From NCBI RefSeq assembly GCF_002252985.1, contig NZ_NHPJ01000099.1, forward strand, positions 1 through 39,047: DNA of 39,047 nt. The letters run 5' to 3'. Below the pieces are notes generated by a model. It saw only the letters and a program-made list of their open reading frames with translations, was not told where the DNA came from and made no database searches. Below, piece by piece: positions 20,781 through 28,504 of this stretch; within the stretch, counting starts at the first letter, position 1, and each line of letters opens with the position of its first letter. The translations under genes were made by a program, and so were the position numbers. Source of the DNA: Halorubrum halodurans (lineage in GTDB: Archaea > Halobacteriota > Halobacteria > Halobacteriales > Haloferacaceae).

Positions 20781-22241
20781 ATGAGCGACGAACGCGAGGA
20801 CGTGTTGGACGCAATGGATTGGTTGCTCGACAGCCTCGAGGCCGACGACGCGGTGTCGTACGCCGAGGTCGGCGGCGTCTATCAGGAGAAGACGGACCTC
20901 GTCGTCACGGGCGACGGCCCGCGGAGCACGACGGAGTTCACGGAGACCGGCGTGTGGCTCCGGGTCTTCGCCGACGGCGCGGCCGACTACCGCTACACGA
21001 ACGCGATCGACGAGGAGGGCCTGCGCGACGTGGCCGACCGTGCGATCCGGAGCGGCGAGGTGCTCGCGCAGGACGAACCGGGTCGGTTCGACGCCTACAC
21101 GACCCACCGAGGGACCCACGGCGGCTGGGCCGAGGAGCCGATCCACGCGGTCGACGGCGACGAGAAGTCCGCGACGGTCGAGGACGCGCTCGCGTCCGCG
21201 GACGACCTCGACCTCGACCGCGTGTGGGCGAACTACATGGACGCCCACATCGAGGAGGCCGTCGGGACGACCACCGGGAGCGTCGTCCGGACGACGCTCG
21301 ACCGCGCGCGACTGAACTTCAGCCTCACGCTCGCCGACGGGCCCCAGGTGAGCCGACACGCGGGGTCGACGGAGGGCGCGGCCTTCCTCGAGGAGATCCC
21401 CGAGATCGTCGCGGCCGCCGCGGCGGACGCGCGATCGCTCTCGGCCGCCGAGGTCGCCGACGCGCCGGCCGACGAGGTCACGCTCGCGTTGAGCCCGGAG
21501 GCCGCCGGCCAGCTGTTCCACTTCGTCTCACACTACCTCGAGGCCGACGCCGACTACATGGGGTTGAGTCCCTACGAGGTCGGCGACCGGATCGGCCCGG
21601 CGGACCTCGAGATCGAGGACACGGTCCACGCCGGCTCCTGGGCTGCTCGCGCCTACGACGCCGAGGCCAAGCCGACGAGCCCCACGCGGCTGGTCTCGAA
21701 CGGGCGGATCGAGCGACTGCTCCACAACACCACCACCGCGGCCGAGGAGGACACCTACCCGGCCGGCAACAGCGTCCCGAGCCTCGGCTTCACCGAGCCG
21801 CCGCGGATCCACGCCCGCCACCTGGAGGTCGACGCCGGCGACGCGGACGCCGCGGCGCTCCGTGAGGACGCCGACGTGTACGTCGAGCGGTTCAAGCGGC
21901 CGTGGCTCTACGACGAGTTCGAACGCGTCCAGCGGTCGGGCGTCTTCCCGGCGAGCGCCCTCTACGCGAAGGACATCGACGCCATGACCGAGGAGCGACC
22001 GGACTGCGGCTCCGCCGAGCTCCCGATCGCGGAGGGGTACCGGCTCGAGGACGGCGCGCGCGCCGGCCGCGTCGACGACCTCGCCGTGGAGTACACGCCG
22101 GACGTGCTCCGGAACGCCTCGCGGGTCGGGAACGTCCGCGGCACCGTGACCGGCGTCTGTGAGAAACACAAGTCCCAGCTGCCGTTCGCGGTGACGGCAC
22201 CCGGACTCCGGCTGGAAGCGCCGGTGAAAGAAGAGAACTAG
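20781..22241 (+). CDS. TldD/PmbA-family protein, TldE (PmbA)-like
   Basis: Protein of 486 aa of the TldD/PmbA (modulator of DNA gyrase) metalloprotease family. It has the family's late motifs (LVSNGRIERLLHNTTTA, VPSLGFTEPP, GVFPASALYAKDID) but I find no HExxxH zinc motif of TldD, so it is the TldE/PmbA-type subunit, normally partnered with TldD in a TldD2E2 protease degrading unfolded peptides. No TldD is adjacent. An in-frame ATG at 20754 is possible. I prefer 20781 because MSDERED leads straight into the domain. A gtgtga/tcacac inverted repeat (20756-20776) lies just before the start. Its stop overlaps the stop of the convergent ABC gene (CTAG at 22238-22241). Confidence 0.85.
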   Translation: MSDEREDVLDAMDWLLDSLEADDAVSYAEVGGVYQEKTDLVVTGDGPRSTTEFTETGVWLRVFADGAADYRYTNAIDEEGLRDVADRAIRSGEVLAQDEPGRFDAYTTHRGTHGGWAEEPIHAVDGDEKSATVEDALASADDLDLDRVWANYMDAHIEEAVGTTTGSVVRTTLDRARLNFSLTLADGPQVSRHAGSTEGAAFLEEIPEIVAAAAADARSLSAAEVADAPADEVTLALSPEAAGQLFHFVSHYLEADADYMGLSPYEVGDRIGPADLEIEDTVHAGSWAARAYDAEAKPTSPTRLVSNGRIERLLHNTTTAAEEDTYPAGNSVPSLGFTEPPRIHARHLEVDAGDADAAALREDADVYVERFKRPWLYDEFERVQRSGVFPASALYAKDIDAMTEERPDCGSAELPIAEGYRLEDGARAGRVDDLAVEYTPDVLRNASRVGNVRGTVTGVCEKHKSQLPFAVTAPGLRLEAPVKEEN

Positions 22242-23332
22242 TCGTCCGCGGGCGTCGACTCGGCTCCCTCGCCCGTCTCCGCCGCGCTCGGGCTTCCGCC
22301 CATCTCCTCGTAGGGGTCGTACCCCTCGGCGCTCTCGTAGAGGTGACAGGCGACGTCCTGCTCGAACTCCGTCTTCTGCTCCAACGGCGGCACCACCTGG
22401 TCACAGACGTCGCCGATGTACTCCGAACACCGGTTCTTGAACCGACAGCCCGAGGGGATGTCGATGACGTCGCCGACCTCGCCCTGAAGCTCGACGCGCT
22501 CGCGACCCACCGCCGGGTCGGGAACGGGAACGGCGTTGATGAGCGACTGGGTGTACGGGTGCTGGGGGTTCTCGATGATCTGGTCGGTCGGCCCCTTCTC
22601 GACGATCTTGCCCATGTACATGATCGCCAGCCGGTCACACATGTGCCGGAGCAGCGAGAGGTCGTGGCTGATGTAGACGACCGAGAGGCCGAACTCCTCC
22701 GTCATCCGGTCGAGGAGCGAGAGCACCCCGGCACGGAGGCTCACGTCGAGCATGGACACCGGCTCGTCCGCGACGATGAAGTCCGGGTCGAGCACGAGCG
22801 CCCGCGCGATCGCGACCCGCTGTCGCTGGCCGCCGGAGAGCTCGTGGGGGTACTGGTCGAAGTAGTGTTCGGCCGGGAGCAGCTCCGCGAACTCGAGGGC
22901 GCGCTGGACCCGCGCCGTCTCGTTGGGGATGTCGTGGATGCGCAGCGGCTCGGCGACGGTGTCGTACACCGTCATCCGCGGGTTGAGGCTCTCGAAGGGG
23001 TCCTGGAAGATCATCTGGGCGTTCTGCCGGAACTGCTTGATCTCCGCGTCGCTCGCCTCCGAGAGGCGCTTGTCGTCGTAGATGATGTCGCCGGCGGTCG
23101 GCTCGTGGAGCTTCACCAGCGACATCCCGGTCGTCGTCTTCCCGCAGCCGGACTCGCCGGCGAGCCCGAGCGTCTCCCCCTCCCTGAGTTCGAAGGAGAC
23201 GCCGTCGACCGCGTGGACGTAGTCGGGCTCGCCGCTGCCGAACGACTCCATCAGGCTGGCGATCCATCCCTGGTTGACCTTGAAGTGCTTCTTCAGGTCG
23301 TCGACCTCGAGGAGGACGTTGTTCGCGCTCAT
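22238..23332 (-). CDS. Peptide-type ABC transporter ATPase (OppF/DppF-like)
   Basis: ATPase subunit of 364 aa. It has Walker [13 protein letters not shown] signature [15 protein letters not shown], Walker B FIVADEP and the D-loop SMLD, followed by the oligopeptide-transporter C-terminal domain with Cys residues ([16 protein letters not shown]). It powers the importer encoded upstream on the same strand. The start is the ATG at 23332, which overlaps the preceding gene's TGA by four bases; a longer frame from 23374 would overlap it further. It is the last gene of the operon, and its TAG overlaps the stop of the convergent TldE-like gene. Confidence 0.92.
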   Translation of the reverse strand: MSANNVLLEVDDLKKHFKVNQGWIASLMESFGSGEPDYVHAVDGVSFELREGETLGLAGESGCGKTTTGMSLVKLHEPTAGDIIYDDKRLSEASDAEIKQFRQNAQMIFQDPFESLNPRMTVYDTVAEPLRIHDIPNETARVQRALEFAELLPAEHYFDQYPHELSGGQRQRVAIARALVLDPDFIVADEPVSMLDVSLRAGVLSLLDRMTEEFGLSVVYISHDLSLLRHMCDRLAIMYMGKIVEKGPTDQIIENPQHPYTQSLINAVPVPDPAVGRERVELQGEVGDVIDIPSGCRFKNRCSEYIGDVCDQVVPPLEQKTEFEQDVACHLYESAEGYDPYEEMGGSPSAAETGEGAESTPADD

Positions 23333-24369
23333 TCCTCGACACCCCCGTCGGTGGCCGCGGCGGTCTGTCTCCACGTCTCCGACTCGTCGGCGTACGGCCG
23401 GAGCTCGGTGTCGATCTCGTCCGCGTAGTGACAGTAGGAGCGGAGCCCGTTCTCGTAGTGGGCCTCCGGCTCCTCCTCACGGCACCTGTCGGTCGCCATC
23501 GGACACCGCTCGGCGAACCGGCAGCCCTGCGGCGGGTCGACGAGTTCGGGCGGGTAGCCGGCGATGGAGAGCAGGTCCTGGTCGCTCTCGCGGATGTTCG
23601 GGAACGCGCGTTTCAGCCCGATCGTGTACGGGTGATACGGCTGGTTGAAGATCTCCTCGACGGGACCCTCCTCCGCGATCTTCCCGGCGTACATCACGAT
23701 GACGCGGTCGCAGGTCTCGGCCACGACGCTCACGTCGTGGGTGATCACGAGCATCGAGGAGTTGATCTCCTCCTGGATCGACCCGATCCGCTTGAGGATC
23801 TGGTCCTGCATGATCACGTCGAGCGCCGTGGTCGGCTCGTCAGCCAGCATCAGCGACGGCTCGAGCGCGAGCGCCATCGCGATCATGGCGCGCTGGCGCA
23901 TCCCGCCGGAGAACTGGTGCGGGTAGTCGTCGGCACGCTCCGGGTCGAGCCCGACGAGCTCGAACATCTCGGTGACGATCTCGTCGGACTCGACGCGGCC
24001 GGTCCCCGGACGGTGGGTCTCGATGGCCTCCACGATCTGTTCGCGGATGGTGTACACCGGGTCAAGCGAGTTCATCGCCGACTGGGCGATCATGGAGATC
24101 TCCTCCCACTTGAGCCGGCGGCGCTCCGGTTCGGACAGCTCCGTCAGGTCGTCGCCCTGGAAGTTGATGCTTCCGTTGTTGATGTAGCCGGCGTCGGGGA
24201 GGATCCCGATGATCGCCTTCGCGAGCGTGGTCTTTCCACAGCCCGACTCGCCGACGATGCCGAGGTTCTCTCCCTGTTCGAGTTCGAAGGAGACGCCGTC
24301 GACCGCCTGTGCCGGCCCTTCTTCGGTTTCGTAGTAGACTTCGAGGTCTTCGACTTCCAGTTGACTCAT
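23329..24369 (-). CDS. Peptide-type ABC transporter ATPase (OppD/DppD-like)
   Basis: ATPase subunit of 346 aa, partner of the downstream OppF-like ATPase. Walker A is [10 protein letters not shown] (residues 40-49), the signature is FSGGMRQRAMIAMAL, and Walker B is LMLADEPTTALD. The C-terminal oligopeptide domain has a Cys cluster (CRFAERCPMATDRC). The ATG at 24369 overlaps the upstream permease TGA (ATGA). Together the two ATPases drive import of peptides or, in some archaea, sugars; the substrate is not settled by these subunits. Confidence 0.93.
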   Translation of the reverse strand: MSQLEVEDLEVYYETEEGPAQAVDGVSFELEQGENLGIVGESGCGKTTLAKAIIGILPDAGYINNGSINFQGDDLTELSEPERRRLKWEEISMIAQSAMNSLDPVYTIREQIVEAIETHRPGTGRVESDEIVTEMFELVGLDPERADDYPHQFSGGMRQRAMIAMALALEPSLMLADEPTTALDVIMQDQILKRIGSIQEEINSSMLVITHDVSVVAETCDRVIVMYAGKIAEEGPVEEIFNQPYHPYTIGLKRAFPNIRESDQDLLSIAGYPPELVDPPQGCRFAERCPMATDRCREEEPEAHYENGLRSYCHYADEIDTELRPYADESETWRQTAAATDGGVEE

Positions 24370-25346
24370 TGTAGTTTGGGGTTAGTGATCTCTTCGTAGC
24401 CGCGGCCGATGAGGAAACCGCTGATGACGAGCAGGCCGATACAGATCCCCGGCGGCACGAACCACCACCACGCGCCGAACGAGAGCGCGGAGTACGCGCG
24501 GGAGGCCTGGAGCATCGTTCCCCACGACACCGTGTTCGGGTCGCCGAGGCCGATGAACGAGATCCCCGCCTCCGCGAGGATGGCCCACGCGATCCCGAAG
24601 GAACCGTAGAGGAACGTCATCGGGAGGACGTTCGGCGCGAGGTGTCGACTGATGATGTGCCAGTCGCCCGCCCCGGCGACCTCGGCGGCCTTCACGAACG
24701 GGCGTTCACGGAGCGACAGCGACTGCGAGCGGATGACACGGGCGGTCGAGCGCCACTGGAGGACGATCAGCGCGAGGATGATGTTCCAGAGGTCCGGGCC
24801 CAACACGGCGACCAGGACGATGACCGTCGGCAGGAGCGGCATCCCGTAGAGGAAGTCGACGATCCGCATCAGCGCGTCGTCGACCTTCCCGCCGTAGTAG
24901 CCGGCGACGAGGCCGACGAGGGTCCCGATCCCCGCGGTGAAGATCGCGGCGACGAGACCGACCAGCAGCGCGGCGCGCGTGCCGTAGATGAGCTGGCTGA
25001 AGATGTCGAACCCCTCCGCGGTCGTCCCGAGGAGGTACTCGGTGTCCGCGCCGAGCAGCGACGGCTCGACCCAGTCCTCGATGATGATCCCCGCCTCGCC
25101 CTGGTACTGCCGCTGGAGCGGCTGGTGGGTCGCGATGAACGGGGCGAAGATCGCGATGAGCATGAACCCCGCGACGACGAGCATCGAGAGCTTGACCGAC
25201 AGCTCGTCGGTCAACAGCCCCCAGTGTTCCTTGAGCGTCTCGCGCCAGAGGCGGAACGTCCGCTGCCACTTGTTTATCTCCTCGTCGGAGCCGGCGTCGT
25301 CGATGTCGGTGTATATCGACCGACTTGATTGTTCTTCTTGGGCCAT
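24366..25346 (-). CDS. ABC transporter permease (DppC-like)
   Basis: Inner permease of 326 aa with about six membrane helices. It has a long cytosolic N-terminus (about 50 residues), then a helix near LSMLVVAGFMLIAIFAPFIA, and the EAA loop AAEVAGAGDWHIISRHLAPNVLP that contacts the ATPase. The N-terminal extension and the extracellular loop between the first two helices (about residues 75-115) are usual for DppC. It lies 4 nt downstream of the DppB-like gene. Confidence 0.92.
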   Translation of the reverse strand: MAQEEQSSRSIYTDIDDAGSDEEINKWQRTFRLWRETLKEHWGLLTDELSVKLSMLVVAGFMLIAIFAPFIATHQPLQRQYQGEAGIIIEDWVEPSLLGADTEYLLGTTAEGFDIFSQLIYGTRAALLVGLVAAIFTAGIGTLVGLVAGYYGGKVDDALMRIVDFLYGMPLLPTVIVLVAVLGPDLWNIILALIVLQWRSTARVIRSQSLSLRERPFVKAAEVAGAGDWHIISRHLAPNVLPMTFLYGSFGIAWAILAEAGISFIGLGDPNTVSWGTMLQASRAYSALSFGAWWWFVPPGICIGLLVISGFLIGRGYEEITNPKLQ

Positions 25347-25350
25347 TGGT

Positions 25351-26334
25351 CTAGTCGTAAGTCACCCGCGGGTCGAGGTAGCCGTACGCGAGGTCGGCGG
25401 CGAAGTTCAGGAAGATGATGGTCGACGCGAGCACGATGAACGTGCCCTGCGCGACCGGGAAGTCGCGCCGGAGGACCGCGCGGACCATCTCCCGACCGAT
25501 GCCGGGCCACGCGAACACCGTCTCGATGAGGACGCTCCCGCCGACGGCGTAACCGAGGGCGATCGCGGCCGCCGTGACGATCGGCAGCAGGGCGTTGCGG
25601 GCGGCGTGTTTGAACATGATCGTCCGCTCCTTGAGCCCCTTCGCACGGCAGACGTCGATGAAGTCCTCGGAGAGCACCTCCAGCATGCTCGAGCGCATGA
25701 TGAGGAGGGGGTATCCCATGTAGTAGAACGCCAGCACCGACGCCGGCGCGATGAGGTGTTTGAGGAAGTCCACGGAGAAGACCATGTCGAGGAAGCCCGT
25801 GTTCTGCCCGCCGGTCCCCAGGCTGGTCATCCCGCTCATCGGGATGACGCCGAGCTCGGCGCCGAAGATCCAGAGCACGATGAGCCCGACGTAGAACGTC
25901 GGGACGCTCCGGGCGGTCAGCGCGGTGATGACCGTGCTCCGCTCGAACCGGGAGCCGCGGTACCAGCCCGACAACACGCCGAGCGTGATGCCGAGGATGT
26001 ACGCGACGACGAACGCCGACAGCATCAACACGAGCGTGTTCGGCATGTACGTCGCGATGATGTCGGTGACTGGCTGGTTCGAGTGGAACGACTGCCCGAA
26101 GTTCAGCTGGACCAGGTTCTCGAGGAACCGGAAGTACTGAACGTACAGCGGGTCGTTGAGCCCGTAGCTCTCGATGAGCCGTTGGCGGGCCTCCTGTGTC
26201 ATCTGTGACGATATCACGTACGATGTCGGGTCGCCAGGCATGAGCCTGAACAGCCCGAACAGCACCGTTCCGACCGCCCACAACGTCACGACGAGTTGGA
26301 GCGTGCGCCTGACAACGAAGCTAGCTTTTCCCAT
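25351..26334 (-). CDS. ABC transporter permease (DppB-like)
   Basis: Permease of 327 aa with six predicted helices. The N-terminus FVVRRTLQLVVTLWAVGTVLFGLFRLMPGDP is a DppB hallmark, of which LFRLMPGDP is the core. The EAA loop is CRAKGLKERTIMFKHAARNALLP, and the protein ends YGYLDPRVTYD, the DppB terminal motif. It follows the substrate-binding protein by 92 nt, a gap holding a hairpin (26386-26402) and an AT-rich stretch that may be a second promoter (minus-strand ATCTTTAAAC). Confidence 0.92.
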   Translation of the reverse strand: MGKASFVVRRTLQLVVTLWAVGTVLFGLFRLMPGDPTSYVISSQMTQEARQRLIESYGLNDPLYVQYFRFLENLVQLNFGQSFHSNQPVTDIIATYMPNTLVLMLSAFVVAYILGITLGVLSGWYRGSRFERSTVITALTARSVPTFYVGLIVLWIFGAELGVIPMSGMTSLGTGGQNTGFLDMVFSVDFLKHLIAPASVLAFYYMGYPLLIMRSSMLEVLSEDFIDVCRAKGLKERTIMFKHAARNALLPIVTAAAIALGYAVGGSVLIETVFAWPGIGREMVRAVLRRDFPVAQGTFIVLASTIIFLNFAADLAYGYLDPRVTYD

Positions 26335-26385
26335 GTTACTTAGTCACTAATATCTTTGTGGTTCGTTTAAAGATTGCGCCGTGAA

Positions 26386-26402
26386 GGTCGCGGTGAGCGA
26401 CC
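26386..26402 (-). terminator. Intra-operon hairpin between the binding protein and permease genes
   Basis: A perfect 6-bp stem (ggtcgc/gcgacc) with a 5-nt loop lies 25 nt downstream of the binding-protein stop. In such operons a stem-loop here commonly limits read-through or protects the upstream mRNA, giving more binding protein than permease. No long T tract follows, so full termination is doubtful. Confidence 0.4.
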
Positions 26403-26426
26403 GGTTCGATCTCTGTGGTCTCGGCT

Positions 26427-28172
26427 CTATTCGCTCGGTGCCTGGATCATGCCGTCGTCGTTCCAGGAGTAGCCGGCCTCCTCGAGGCGGCTCCGCGCGG
26501 CGTCCACGCTCTCCTCGTACGTCGTGATGTCCTCGGTGTGGAGCGGACCGAACGCCGGGGAGACGACGTTGAAGCCCGGCTCCGGGAAGCCGAAGAGGAT
26601 CTGGTCGACGATGGGCGTCCGCGGGATCGTCTCGACGAGCGCCTTCCGCAGCTGCGGGTCGTCGAGACCCTCCTGGCGCGTGTTCGACGTGAAGTGCCAG
26701 AACGTCGGGGCGGTGCCGAACTGCGTCCCGATGTTCTCGTTGTCCTGGTTCTGGTCGAGCTGGCGGTCGATCCGGCCGAACGGCTCGTAGTTGAGGTCGC
26801 CGCTGATGAGGTTCTCCCACACCGTCGACGCCTCGGGGATGACCCGCCAGAAGCGCCGCTCGAAGCTGACGGGCGCGAAGTGGTCGTCGTTCCGGACCAG
26901 GCCGAACTCGCTACCCTGCTCCCAGTAGTCGTACTCCATCGGACCGCTGCCGACCGGCTCCTCGATGTTCGCCTGCGCCGGGTTGCTCCGGTCTGCCCAC
27001 TTGTGCTCGGGGATGATCGGGATGATGTTGGCGACGGAGAGGTTGAACGGCCCGAGCGGCTGGGACATGTTGATGCGCACCGTCGTCTCGTCGACGGCCT
27101 CCGCGCTCTCGAGGTACTGCGCCTGCGTGGAGTACAGCGGCACCTCGTTGTCGTTGATGTAGTTGTACGTGAACGCGACGTCCTGGGCGGTGACGTCCTC
27201 GCCGTCGTGCCACGAGTGGTCCGACCGGATGGTGTACTCCATCGTGGTCTCGTCGACCCGGTTCCAGTCGGTGGCGAGGCTGACCTCGGGGTCCATCTCG
27301 CCGTCGGGGTTAAGCTGGAGCAGCTTGTCGTACAGCATGTTGAACTGGTAGACGTGCTTGCTCTCGTCGTTGTGCCCGAGCACGTTCATCGTCGAGAGCG
27401 TCTCCGGCCAGTACCCCTTCAGGACGGTCTCGCCGCCCTCCATCTCCAGGTTGACCATCGTCCAGTAGGAGTTGAACCCGCTCGCGAGGGTGGGCTCCCA
27501 GTTGGAGGTCTGGTTGCTGTTGTAGATGGCCGCCTGAGGCATCTGCGTGATGGGCATCGTCGGCACGTCGTCCATCAGCGTCTGCTGGATCTCGTGACAC
27601 TGGTCGATCCGGGTGTCGGCGTCCGGCTCGGCCAGGTAGCTGGTCATCAGCTCGTCGAGGTCCTCGTTCTGGTAGCCGGAGTAGTTCCCCTGGCCAGGAT
27701 CGACGTTGTTGGAGTTGAACAGGTTGTTCAGCTCGGTGACCGGCTCCGAGACGAAGAACGTGTGCCACGTCGCGAAGCTGTAGTCGTACTCCTGGGAGAC
27801 CCGGCTGAACAGCGTCCCCCACTCGAGCACGTCGACCTCGATGTCGAGGCCGAGCTCGTCGCCGAACTGGCTCGCGATGAGGTTGATCGCGTCGTGCCGC
27901 GGCGGGTTGTAGCTCTGCGCGTTGTTGGTGTAGGTGTACGTCGGGAGGTTGCTCCCACCGCCGCTGTCGGACCCGTCGTCACCCGAGCCGTCGTCGCCGC
28001 TCGAGCCGTCGCCGCTCGAGCCGTCGTCACCGCTCGAGCCGTCGCCGCTCGAGCCGTCGCCGCCACCGCCGCCACCGGAACAGCCGGCCAGTGCCGTAAT
28101 TCCGACCGTGCCGCCCGCACCGGTCGCTTTCAGGAAGTCACGCCGTTTCATATCCGCGTCTGACCTAACCAT
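26427..28172 (-). CDS. ABC transporter substrate-binding lipoprotein, peptide type (SBP family 5)
   Basis: Extracellular binding protein of 581 aa (574 from the second ATG at 28151). The Tat lipoprotein signal is RRDFLKATGAGG, then the lipobox LAGC. Next is a Gly/Ser/Asp linker of about 40 residues built of GSSGD-like repeats, then an SBP_bac_5 (DppA/OppA) domain containing SHSWHDGEDVTAQDVAFTYNY-type motif (HDGEDVTAQDVAFTY) and a C-terminal LRKALVETIPRTPI region. It captures peptide or sugar ligands and delivers them to the DppBC-like permease. The ATG at 28172 lies 28-37 nt from a TATA box, so it may be the leaderless start; MKRRDFLK from 28151 is the more compact Tat start. Confidence 0.92.
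   Translation of the reverse strand: MVRSDADMKRRDFLKATGAGGTVGITALAGCSGGGGGGDGSSGDGSSGDDGSSGDGSSGDDGSGDDGSDSGGGSNLPTYTYTNNAQSYNPPRHDAINLIASQFGDELGLDIEVDVLEWGTLFSRVSQEYDYSFATWHTFFVSEPVTELNNLFNSNNVDPGQGNYSGYQNEDLDELMTSYLAEPDADTRIDQCHEIQQTLMDDVPTMPITQMPQAAIYNSNQTSNWEPTLASGFNSYWTMVNLEMEGGETVLKGYWPETLSTMNVLGHNDESKHVYQFNMLYDKLLQLNPDGEMDPEVSLATDWNRVDETTMEYTIRSDHSWHDGEDVTAQDVAFTYNYINDNEVPLYSTQAQYLESAEAVDETTVRINMSQPLGPFNLSVANIIPIIPEHKWADRSNPAQANIEEPVGSGPMEYDYWEQGSEFGLVRNDDHFAPVSFERRFWRVIPEASTVWENLISGDLNYEPFGRIDRQLDQNQDNENIGTQFGTAPTFWHFTSNTRQEGLDDPQLRKALVETIPRTPIVDQILFGFPEPGFNVVSPAFGPLHTEDITTYEESVDAARSRLEEAGYSWNDDGMIQAPSE
27960..28066 (-). repeat. Tandem coding repeat in the binding-protein linker
   Basis: About 100 bases made of alternating 15- and 18-nt units around gctcgagccgtcg, each containing CTCGAG, encode GSSGD and GSSGDD blocks on the minus strand. 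It forms the flexible tether between the membrane anchor and the binding domain. Slippage could change its length between strains. Confidence 0.7.
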
Positions 28173-28504
28173 GGATCAACCCACCGTTTCGCAAGGAAGT
28201 ATATAAATATGTGGTTCATCCACTCCGATGGGTCCCGAGTATCCGATCATGAACGAGAGGCGTGATGATCTGTGCGTATATCCTCCTCGAAAGGGTATTA
28301 CCATGGATTTTCTTTCCCTAATGGTCGTTACTGATCTATGATCGTGATATCTCGTCCGCGTTCGATCGCGCCGTATCGCGGTGACGATCCACGGACGAAC
28401 GCGTCACGGTGACGGTCCGCGGACCGTCTCGGCGCGATCTCGATCGGGGCCGCGGTCGCTCCCGACGGCCGCGAGGCGGTCCCCGGTCAGCCCCCGGTCC
28501 CGCG
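28173..28504. promoter_or_regulatory. Gene-free stretch with the ABC operon promoter
   Basis: About 330 bases without a supportable gene, separating the ABC operon from the end of the Lhr gene. The minus-strand TATA box TATTTATATA (28200-28209) drives the binding-protein gene; its distance to the ATG at 28172 gives a leader of zero to a few bases. The segment 28240-28350 is more AT-rich than its surroundings (for example ggattttctttccctaat) and may hold regulator sites. I found no tRNA or strong hairpin in it. Confidence 0.55.

Noticed and set aside
27960..28066. CRISPR-like tandem repeats
   Set aside because: Units are only 15-18 nt with no spacers, lie in frame inside a gene and encode a Gly/Ser/Asp linker.
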